A stretch of DNA of 5,238 nucleotides, taken from the NCBI GenBank assembly GCA_951801155.1, contig CATOLK010000082.1:1-5238 (forward strand), read 5' to 3'. The stretch is from an uncultured Rickettsiales bacterium. Lineage in GTDB: Bacteria > Pseudomonadota > Alphaproteobacteria > Rickettsiales > UBA1997. The first letter of the stretch is position 1. Each line of letters opens with the position of its first letter. The notes under the pieces were generated by a model, which made no database searches, had not been told where the DNA came from, and was given only the letters and a program-made list of their open reading frames with translations. The position numbers and the translations under genes are program-made. This document shows positions 1-5,238 of this stretch, in pieces.

Positions 1-63
1 CTGGATTCCACACTAAGAATTATTAGACAATAAATTGTCAAGTAATTCTAATCTGGAATGACA
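1..63. repeat. Palindromic dispersed repeat, copy 1
   Basis: This is a compact imperfect palindrome. ATTCCA at 5-10 pairs with TGGAAT at 54-59, GAATTA at 17-22 with TAATTC at 43-48, and GACAAT at 26-31 with ATTGTC at 34-39, leaving a 2-base centre. The pairing is nearly continuous from 16 to 49, so as RNA or single-stranded DNA it would fold into one long hairpin. The right end, TAATCTGGAATGAC (49-62), recurs with one mismatch at 5165-5178 and exactly, in inverted orientation, at 5225-5238. The outer GGATTCCA / TGGAATGACA ends resemble the many small bacterial palindromic elements with TCATTCC/GGAAT ends. No protein is encoded. The copy may continue left of the window. Confidence 0.8.
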
Positions 64-116
64 TAAATAGAATAAAATTAAAGAATAAATAATCATAAAA
101 ATAAATAAATTTAAAA

Positions 117-145
117 ATATTCAAATATTATTGATATTTGAATAT
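117..145 (-). terminator. Perfect 12-bp hairpin with T-rich tail, possible terminator
   Basis: ATATTCAAATAT at 117-128 is perfectly complementary to ATATTTGAATAT at 134-145, with a 5-base loop. On the minus strand the stem is followed by TTTTT and then an A/T-rich run, which resembles an intrinsic terminator. On the plus strand the tail is weaker. It lies about 160 bases past the glnN stop, behind a closer hairpin, so it could be a backup terminator. The stem is almost pure A/T, which makes it weak for the class. Termination is an inference. Confidence 0.4.
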
Positions 146-257
146 AGTTTTATGCAGGAGATCTATTAAAATTTCTATGATTTTTCTAAATTTTATCTTT
201 ATTTATCTATTTTTTCCTTTATTATAAATAAATTATTTTAAATAAACTATTTATAAA

Positions 258-291
258 ATATAGTGATTATTAAATTTAACAATCACTATAT
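258..291 (-). terminator. 34-base near-perfect palindrome just after glnN, likely terminator
   Basis: The 11-base arm ATATAGTGATT (258-268) pairs perfectly with AATCACTATAT (281-291). The centre TTAAATTTAA (270-279) is itself a palindrome, so the whole 34 bases pair with a single A/C mismatch (269/280). On the minus strand it begins 14 bases beyond the glnN stop codon and is followed by TTTTAT, the layout of a low-GC intrinsic terminator. The perfect symmetry would also suit a dimeric DNA-binding protein site. Its position favours a terminator. Confidence 0.6.
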
Positions 292-305
292 ATTCATAAC
301 ATCCT

Positions 306-2411
306 CTAATAAAACAAAAATTCCTTATATTTTGCTAAACTCCAGTACTTATCCCCAGTTTTTTTCTCTAATTCATCTAGTATTTTCTTTATTTCAAATA
401 TTTTTGGATTTACAGTATCATTTATATAATTAATACAATCCGATTCGTGTTTTTCTTTAAAAATTTTTTTACTCTTTAAAAGTTCTTCTTTCTTTATAAA
501 TAAATCACTTATTAATTTCGAATAATACTTTAAGAGATCTTTTTCATTTTTTAATAAATTGGTAGCAACAATACTTTCAGCTATTTTTAAATCATTTAAA
601 AGAAAGGTTCTATAAGCTATAACATCCGGTATTATTTTGTTATCCAATAACTCCAATAAAACATTTATTTCAACTTTTTTACTTAAAATATATAGATTAC
701 TCCAGGCTATATATCTACTATTTAATTCATCTTTTGAAAGTATTTTATATTTTTCAAACAACCTTATATTCTTCTTTGAAATAATTTCTTCCAAACTTGA
801 AAAAATATTTTTATTTGTATATAATTTTCTTTTCTTAACCTCTTTTTCCCAGTCTTTTGAATAACTATCTTTTTCAAATCTTATATTTTTTGTTCTAACT
901 ACAATATCTTTAATCGTCTTTAAAACAGCAATTTCAAATGGTTCTGTCTTTAAATAATTTTTAATTAAATCTATTGTTTTATCTATAGAATCTGTTATTA
1001 TTGTATTTAAAATAGCTATCGGAGTGGCTGCATTTTGAGACGATCCAACCATTCTAAATTCAAATTTATTTCCAGTAAATGCAAAAGGAGATGTTCTATT
1101 TTTGTCCACATTATCTTTTAAAAAATTTGGAACTTTTTTAAAAATTGCAAATAATTTTGATTCAAAATCAGAATCTATTTTTAAACTTTTCTCTATTGTA
1201 TTTAAAACTTTATCTAAAAAATGTCCTAAAAATATAGAAATTGCACTTGGAGGTGCTCCGTTCCCGCCTAATCTAGCTTCATTTCCAGGAAATGCTATTG
1301 AAGACATCAATAAATTACTATGATCATAAACAGCTTGAATAATAATAACCAAAAAAGTTAAAAATTGTAAAATCTCATCTTTTTTTGAATTATATTGTAA
1401 TAAATTATTTCCATCGGAATCCTCTAATGACCAATTTAAGTGTTTAGCACTACCACAAATTTCACTGAATGGTTTTTCATTTAAAAGACAAACTAATCCA
1501 TGTTTTTCAGCAATATTATTCATTAATATCATTAATAGTTGGTTATGATCATTAGCTAAATTCGCTTCTTCATATATTGGAGCAAATTCAAATTGATTTG
1601 GAGCAACTTCATTATGTCTTGTAGCTACTGGAATTCCATATTTATAGCATTCCGTTTCAACATCATTCATAAAACCCAAAACTTTACTTTTAATAATTCC
1701 TAAATATTGATCATACATTTGTTGCGTTTTTGGAGGTTTTATACCAAATAATGTTTTTCCCAACATTCTTAAATCATCTCTTTTTTCAAATTTATCTTTA
1801 TCTATTAAAAAAAACTCTTGCTCTAAACCAACCGTTGGATAAATACTTTTTACATTTTTTCCAAATAATTCCAGTAATTCTTTAGATTTTTGGTTTAAAA
1901 TAGCTTTTGATTTTAACAGTGGTAATTTCTGATCTATTGATTCACCATTATAGGTTATAAAAACAGATGGAATACATAGAGTTTTTACTCCATTATTATC
2001 ATATATAAATAAAGGACTAGACGCATCCCAAGCTACATACCCTCTTGATTCAAAGGTATTTCTTGAACTGTCTGACGAAAAACTATTAGTTCCTGTTTCC
2101 ACATAAATTAAACTAGTACCACTTAATTTTTCTATTGCTTCATCACTAGAATCTAGTGATAAAAAACTGTCATGTTTTTCTGCACTTTTTCCATTTAATG
2201 GTTGAAACCAATGGGTATAATGACTCGCTCCCATTGATATAGCCCAATTTTTTACTGCATTTGCTATTTCGTTTGCTTGATTTTCATTTATTGCAATATC
2301 TTCATCTATCCATCTTTCTAAAATTGAAAATGTTTCTTTTGAAAGAATATCACACATTTTTTTTCTGTCGAATACATTTTCTTTATAGATCTGAGAAATT
2401 TTACTACTCAT
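306..2411 (-). CDS. glnN: Glutamine synthetase type III (GlnN), with altered active-site loops
   Basis: This 701-residue protein belongs to the GSIII family, which condenses glutamate and ammonia with ATP to make glutamine in the cytosol; family members form dodecamers and are about 700-730 residues, so this one is full length. Visible family blocks are V-F-D-R-K-K-M (13-19), H-Y-T-H-W-F-Q-P-L (64-72), A-E-K-H-D (77-81), R-N-T-F-E-S-R-G-Y (117-125), L-E-Q-E-F-F (196-201; metal ligands E197/E199), R-H-N-E-V-A-P-N-Q-F-E (265-275), R-L-G-G-N-G-A-P-P (380-388) and N-R-T-S-P-F-A-F-T-G-N (438-448) followed by F-E-F-R (450-453). The GSIII-specific helical, lysine-rich C-terminus is present. Two oddities: the usual N-G-S-G-K-H loop is C-G-S-A-K-H (319-324), and the usual flap Glu in N-E-A-P-P is Gly385, so activity is uncertain. 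The ATG at 2411 sits just before conserved sequence and has no Shine-Dalgarno. The stop is TAG. It is a lone gene, divergent from lysS. Confidence 0.95.
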   Translation of the reverse strand: MSSKISQIYKENVFDRKKMCDILSKETFSILERWIDEDIAINENQANEIANAVKNWAISMGASHYTHWFQPLNGKSAEKHDSFLSLDSSDEAIEKLSGTSLIYVETGTNSFSSDSSRNTFESRGYVAWDASSPLFIYDNNGVKTLCIPSVFITYNGESIDQKLPLLKSKAILNQKSKELLELFGKNVKSIYPTVGLEQEFFLIDKDKFEKRDDLRMLGKTLFGIKPPKTQQMYDQYLGIIKSKVLGFMNDVETECYKYGIPVATRHNEVAPNQFEFAPIYEEANLANDHNQLLMILMNNIAEKHGLVCLLNEKPFSEICGSAKHLNWSLEDSDGNNLLQYNSKKDEILQFLTFLVIIIQAVYDHSNLLMSSIAFPGNEARLGGNGAPPSAISIFLGHFLDKVLNTIEKSLKIDSDFESKLFAIFKKVPNFLKDNVDKNRTSPFAFTGNKFEFRMVGSSQNAATPIAILNTIITDSIDKTIDLIKNYLKTEPFEIAVLKTIKDIVVRTKNIRFEKDSYSKDWEKEVKKRKLYTNKNIFSSLEEIISKKNIRLFEKYKILSKDELNSRYIAWSNLYILSKKVEINVLLELLDNKIIPDVIAYRTFLLNDLKIAESIVATNLLKNEKDLLKYYSKLISDLFIKKEELLKSKKIFKEKHESDCINYINDTVNPKIFEIKKILDELEKKTGDKYWSLAKYKEFLFY

Positions 2412-2439
2412 AACAATAATTATTTTTATTTATAAATAT

Positions 2440-2467
2440 ATATTATTTAAAAAATATTAATATTCAA
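2440..2467 (-). promoter_or_regulatory. Weak candidate promoter for glnN
   Basis: On the minus strand TTGAAT (2467-2462) lies 16 bases before TAATAT (2445-2440), a sigma-70-like arrangement ending 28 bases upstream of the glnN ATG. Both boxes deviate from consensus, and A/T-rich sequence produces such matches by chance, so confidence is low. No ribosome binding site is visible between it and the start codon. Confidence 0.2.
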
Positions 2468-2863
2468 GAATTTTTTATTTAAACAATATATTTTTACAAT
2501 TTAAAAGTTTATAAATATCTTTTTATTAGTCATAATTTTGCTTTAATTTAAAATTTTTTATTTTTAAGTAGTATTATTAGTATAAATGCATAAAGAAATA
2601 AATTATAAAATTATATAATAATTTTGGTTTATTATCCAATTGCAATTTATCAAAATAAAGCAAATAAATTTCAAAAATTTAAAATTTCCTTAACAAATAA
2701 AAAACTAATATTCAGGATTTCAGACACCGAAACTTTTTAGAATAACAAATATATAAAAAATCTAAATTCTAAATGTAATTTTTAAATTTAATAAAAAGTA
2801 TTAAAAATAGAAAAAGTATATTAGAAAAAAATTATGATTTCTAAAATATAATCCATAAACTCT

Positions 2864-2894
2864 TTGACCGTAACATAATAATAGTACTTATAAT
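2864..2894 (+). promoter_or_regulatory. Candidate sigma-70-like promoter for lysS
   Basis: TTGACC (2864-2869) precedes a perfect TATAAT (2889-2894) by 19 bases, slightly longer than the 16-18 usually preferred. TTGACC stands out because G and C are rare in this spacer. It would give a leader of roughly 130 bases before the lysS ATG at 3034. I see no leader hairpin or T-box-like element in that leader, and no Shine-Dalgarno sequence precedes the ATG. Confidence 0.35.
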
Positions 2895-3033
2895 TAAATA
2901 TTTTTATTAAAACTCAAATTTTATTGTTATATTTATTAAATAAAGAAAATTTAAAAAGTTAAAATTAAATTCTCTTGTTTTTAAATATTTTAATAATAAA
3001 TTAAATACCAATATTTAACAAAATAATTCTATT

Positions 3034-4548
3034 ATGACAGATAAACAAAATTATAAAGAATACCTAAAAATTTCAAAAACAGCAGACAAACAGAAACTAC
3101 AAAAACTACAAGCAGTCAGAGATTTAGGTATAAACCCATATCCATATAACTTTAATCAAACAATACACGCTACAGAATTAATTGAAAAGTATAGTAGTTT
3201 AGAAGTTGAAGAGCACAGAGAAAATGAAATTTACAATGTTGCTGGACGTTTAATGCTTAGGAGAAAGATGGGAAAAGCTGGTTTTTATGATATTTATGAT
3301 GAAACTGGCAGAATTCAAGTTTATTTACAAAAACCAGAATTAACAGAATTAGAAAACCAACTTTTATCTTGTTTAGATATTGGTGATTTTATTGGAATTA
3401 CAGGTTTTGTTTTTAAAACAAAAACTGGAGAAGTTAGTATACACTGTAAAGAAATTGTTTTATTATCAAAATCAATTGCTCCTATGCCTGAAAAATTTCA
3501 TGGCCTATCTGACATGGAACTTAGATATAGACAAAGATTTGTCGATATGACTATGAATCCAGAAGTACGAGAAGTATTTAAAAAACGAAGTTTTATAATA
3601 AATGAAGTTAGAAATTATTTAAACGAAAGAGGATTTACAGAATTAGAAACCCCGGTTTTACAACCTATTTATGGTGGTGCCAATGCAAGACCATTCACAA
3701 CTCATCATAATAATTTGGATATGCAGTTATACTTAAGAATAAGTCCTGAATTGTATTTAAAGAGATTAATTGCTGGTGGATTCGAAAAAGTTTTTGATAT
3801 TTGTAAAAATTTTAGGAATGAAGGTTGTGACGCTACTCATAATCCTGAATTTACTATGATTGAATGGTATGAGGCATATACTGACTATAATTATCAGATG
3901 AATCAAGTAGAAGATATGATAACTACTATAGTAAAAAAAATTAACAATGGTAGTACAAAAATGAAAATTAGAGGATTTGATATTGATTTTCAAACTCCTT
4001 GGAAAAGATTATCAATTTATGATGGACTTAAAGAATATGCAAAAATTGATCCAGAAAATATTACAAAAGAAGAAGTTATTACAGAATTAAAAAAATATAA
4101 AACCGATATTGAAGAAAAAAAAGAAAAAGGTGAATTGTTAGTTGAATTATTTGAAGAAACTTGTGAAGAACATTTAATACAGCCAACTTTTGTTATAGAT
4201 CATCCAGTGGAAATTTCACCTTTAACAAAAATTCACAGAACTAAAAAAGGGTTGGTAGAGAGATTTGAATTGTTTATAGCTCAAAAAGAACTGGCAAATT
4301 CATATTCTGAATTAAATGATCCTATAGACCAAGGTTTTAGATTACATGAGCAAGAAGCTCATAGAGAATTTGATGACGAGGCTCAGCCCATGGATAAAAA
4401 TTTTTTACATTGCGTAGAATTTGGTATGCCTCCTATGGGTGGTGTAGGAATTGGAATTGATAGATTGGTAATGTTTTTAACTGGTCAAGATATAATAAGA
4501 GACGTGATTCCATTCCCTACTATGAAATTAAGAAAGGAAGATTTATAG
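3034..4548 (+). CDS. lysS: Lysyl-tRNA synthetase, class II (LysS)
   Basis: This 504-residue cytosolic enzyme activates lysine with ATP and attaches it to tRNA-Lys. The length is normal for bacterial class II LysRS. The start of family similarity is K-L-Q-K-L-Q-A-V-R-D-L-G-I-N-P-Y (21-36). An OB-fold anticodon-binding domain spans about 66-145 (V-A-G-R-L-M ... D-I-Y-D-E-T-G-R-I-Q-V-Y). The catalytic core carries motif 1 (about 185-211, ending E-T-P-V-L-Q-P), the G-G-A-N-A-R-P-F-T-T-H-H-N segment (214-226), motif 2 (F-R-N-E-G at 260-264, then H-N-P-E-F-T at 269-274), the lysine-site region A-N-S-Y-S-E-L-N-D-P (421-430) and motif 3 (G-M-P-P-M-G-G-V-G-I-G-I-D-R, 464-477). All look intact. The presence of the anticodon domain excludes the EpmA paralogue. 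The ATG follows an A/T-rich leader with no Shine-Dalgarno; about 20 poorly conserved residues precede the core. The stop is TAG, and two hairpins follow. Confidence 0.98.
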   Translation: MTDKQNYKEYLKISKTADKQKLQKLQAVRDLGINPYPYNFNQTIHATELIEKYSSLEVEEHRENEIYNVAGRLMLRRKMGKAGFYDIYDETGRIQVYLQKPELTELENQLLSCLDIGDFIGITGFVFKTKTGEVSIHCKEIVLLSKSIAPMPEKFHGLSDMELRYRQRFVDMTMNPEVREVFKKRSFIINEVRNYLNERGFTELETPVLQPIYGGANARPFTTHHNNLDMQLYLRISPELYLKRLIAGGFEKVFDICKNFRNEGCDATHNPEFTMIEWYEAYTDYNYQMNQVEDMITTIVKKINNGSTKMKIRGFDIDFQTPWKRLSIYDGLKEYAKIDPENITKEEVITELKKYKTDIEEKKEKGELLVELFEETCEEHLIQPTFVIDHPVEISPLTKIHRTKKGLVERFELFIAQKELANSYSELNDPIDQGFRLHEQEAHREFDDEAQPMDKNFLHCVEFGMPPMGGVGIGIDRLVMFLTGQDIIRDVIPFPTMKLRKEDL

Positions 4549-4563
4549 TTTATTTTGATTGTA

Positions 4564-4616
4564 ATTTTATTTTAATCTAAAATTTTCTGTATATTTTACT
4601 TCTATTAAAATAAAAT
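4564..4616 (+). terminator. Perfect 13-bp inverted repeat right after lysS
   Basis: ATTTTATTTTAAT (4564-4576) is exactly complementary to ATTAAAATAAAAT (4604-4616), separated by 27 bases, and begins 15 bases after the lysS stop codon. The stem is purely A/T and there is no T tract immediately after it, so as an intrinsic terminator it would be weak. Its position and perfect arms suggest a transcript 3'-end structure, possibly acting with the next hairpin or stabilising the mRNA. Confidence 0.4.
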
Positions 4617-4626
4617 ATATGTAATT

Positions 4627-4676
4627 AAAGAGAAAAATTATATAGAATGTAAAGTTTGTTATATTTTTCTCTTTTT
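4627..4676 (+). terminator. Likely intrinsic terminator of lysS
   Basis: AAAGAGAAAAA (4627-4637) pairs perfectly over 11 bases with TTTTTCTCTTT (4664-4674), followed by TT and an A/T-rich run. It lies about 80 bases beyond the lysS stop. Two G-C pairs sit in the stem and the 3' side is T-rich, which is about as strong a terminator as this composition allows. It could also stop leftward transcription arriving from the transposase remnant. Confidence 0.5.
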
Positions 4677-4719
4677 ATTAAAAAATTGATTTAAAAAATA
4701 AAAATATATTTTTTTACTT

Positions 4720-5048
4720 CTAGTTCTAAAATTTACCAACCAACACAATTAATAGGTTTTCGTTAGTTCAACTGTTTGTTTGGATAAATTCTTTATTTTT
4801 GCATTTAAATTTCATATTACCATATTCTTCATAGATTATAAGACTGCTTTTACCTTTTAGATAGCTTACTATTTTCCATTTATACAAACTACTTTTCTTC
4901 AGGAAACTTCTGACATAGATTGTTAAATAAAAGTCTACTTTCATTTAACAATATTTGACTTTTGTTTTCTTCTGTAATTTGGTGTAAATACTATATGATA
5001 TCTGTAATTCAAAAATACATATAATAAATCACAATTATTAGACCTCCT
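4720..5048 (-). pseudogene. tnpA: Degraded IS200/IS605-family transposase (TnpA, Y1 HUH type)
   Basis: Two out-of-frame pieces of one small Y1 transposase can be read on the minus strand. The first, open from 5135 to the TGA at 4941, contains R-S-N-N-C then Y-H-I-V-F-T-P-N-Y-R-R-K, the hallmark N-terminus of IS200-like TnpA. The second, a 58-residue frame from 4944 to 4768, contains I-V-S-Y-L-K-G-K-S-S-L-I-I-Y-E-E-Y-G-N-M-K-F-K, the family's conserved Y-L-K-G-K-S segment. The roughly 60 residues normally between them are reduced to about 34 and shifted. The D-H-x-H metal/HUH site is not seen; V-D-F-Y-L at the start of piece two may be its eroded remnant. Beyond 4768 a weak trace of the V-D-T-V-G-K region may persist (V-L-V-G-K near 4725-4745), followed by stops where the catalytic tyrosine helix should be. 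Intact relatives are about 130-155 residues. It must be inactive; confidence in family is high, in exact ends low. Confidence 0.85.
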
Positions 5049-5116
5049 GTGTAAAACTATTTTTATTTTTATATCTTTTTTTTTGGATTTGTTATTTCTT
5101 TGATTTTCCTTTATTT

Positions 5117-5180
5117 CCAGATTCCAGATCAACAATTTCTTAGCGATTTATTGCTTAGAAAATCTAATTTGGAATGACAG
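5117..5180. repeat. Palindromic dispersed repeat, copy 2
   Basis: ATTCCA (5121-5126) pairs with TGGAAT (5170-5175), and inner arms TTTCT (5136-5140) with AGAAA (5157-5161) and AGCGA (5142-5146) with TTGCT (5151-5155), around a TTTA loop. The right end TCTAATTTGGAATGACA (5163-5179) matches copy 1 (47-63) with one mismatch, and the left C-C-A-G-ATTCCA resembles the left end of copy 1. The middle differs from copy 1 in sequence but keeps the hairpin, so structure is conserved over sequence. It abuts the 5' side of the transposase remnant. Confidence 0.8.
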
Positions 5181-5223
5181 GAGAGTTTTTATTATTGTTT
5201 ACTCTTTAATTTCCCTTTATTTA

Positions 5224-5238
5224 CGTCATTCCAGATTA
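5224..5238. repeat. Palindromic dispersed repeat, copy 3 (partial, inverted)
   Basis: GTCATTCCAGATTA at 5225-5238 is the exact reverse complement of the right end of copy 1 (49-62). It starts 44 bases after copy 2 and is cut by the window edge, so this is probably the first arm of another copy in inverted orientation. The bases between copies 2 and 3 (5181-5223) are T-rich, with only a small 5-bp AGAGT/ACTCT inverted repeat. Confidence 0.6.

Larger units (their letters stand above)
64..305. other. Non-coding AT-rich spacer between repeat and glnN
   Basis: No credible gene is visible on either strand. The stretch is mostly A and T and contains two strong inverted repeats, listed separately, that lie downstream of the minus-strand glutamine synthetase gene. 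The only small open frame preceded by an AGGAG-like sequence encodes about 16 hydrophobic residues from an ATG at 177. Its AGGAG (156-160) is too far away, so it is not called. Confidence 0.6.
2412..3033. other. 622-base divergent intergenic region, no gene seen
   Basis: This spacer separates the start codons of glnN (leftward) and lysS (rightward). It is almost pure A/T with stop codons dense in all frames, and I see no tRNA, riboswitch or conserved small gene. A short patch around 2710-2732 (near cagacaccgaaac) is richer in G and C than its surroundings. Its possible translations match nothing I recognise, so it may be a relic of a lost gene. Candidate promoters for both flanking genes are listed separately and are weak calls in such AT-rich sequence. 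Confidence 0.6.

Noticed and set aside
177..227. Short hydrophobic peptide of 16 residues with AGGAG upstream
   Set aside because: The AGGAG at 156-160 is about 16 bases from the ATG, too far to act as a ribosome site, and the peptide is low-complexity Phe/Ile/Leu expected by chance in this composition.
637..864. 75-residue plus-strand open frame
   Set aside because: It lies antisense within glnN, which has clear family motifs throughout; the translation is Phe/Leu-rich low-complexity with no recognisable domain.
1102..1323. 73-residue plus-strand open frame
   Set aside because: It is antisense to the conserved catalytic part of glnN and shows no independent protein features or start signal.
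2894..3033. T-box or lysine riboswitch in the lysS leader
   Set aside because: The leader has almost no G or C, no T-box core-like sequence and no multi-stem architecture.
3766..3993. 75-residue minus-strand open frame
   Set aside because: It is antisense to motif 2 of lysS; its hydrophobic look comes from complementing A/T-rich codons.
1..5238. CRISPR array or composite transposon formed by the end repeats
   Set aside because: There are only three repeat copies, without regular spacing or unique spacers, and the enclosed genes are ordinary housekeeping genes with no active transposase, so neither model is supported.

Overview
This is a very AT-rich bacterial stretch. Non-coding parts are almost entirely A and T, and the genes strongly prefer A/T-ending codons (AGA, TTA, AAA, ATT). 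Two intact housekeeping genes are transcribed divergently: a type III glutamine synthetase on the minus strand (306-2411) and a class II lysyl-tRNA synthetase on the plus strand (3034-4548). A decayed IS200/IS605-type transposase lies further right on the minus strand. Copies of a palindromic repeat mark both ends. Low GC, sparse coding, a dying insertion sequence and dispersed palindromic repeats suggest a reduced, probably host-associated bacterium. A class II rather than class I LysRS argues against typical Rickettsiales. An amoeba- or protist-associated lineage such as Dependentiae would fit, but this is a guess. TGG alone serves as tryptophan and TGA does not interrupt either gene, so a standard bacterial code is adequate.

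Layout: 1-63 is a palindromic repeat. 64-305 is non-coding and holds two strong hairpins, one of them a likely terminator of the glutamine synthetase gene. 306-2411 is glnN. 2412-3033 is the divergent intergenic region with weak candidate promoters for both genes. 3034-4548 is lysS. 4549-4676 holds two consecutive inverted repeats that probably end lysS transcription. About 4720-5048 is the tnpA remnant. 5117-5180 is a second repeat, directly abutting the transposase remnant, and 5224-5238 is the start of a third copy in inverted orientation, cut by the window edge.

The two intact genes have no obvious joint pathway: one makes glutamine, the other charges tRNA-Lys. Neither has a visible Shine-Dalgarno sequence. 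The most notable observation is in the glutamine synthetase. The fold motifs, metal-binding glutamates and nucleotide/phosphate arginines are kept, but the flap residue expected to be the ammonia-side catalytic Glu is Gly385, and the normally invariant N-G-S-G-K-H loop reads C-G-S-A-K-H. The protein is full length, so it may be a catalytically altered or repurposed GSIII rather than a simple pseudogene. I did not find a clearly new multi-gene system in this window.
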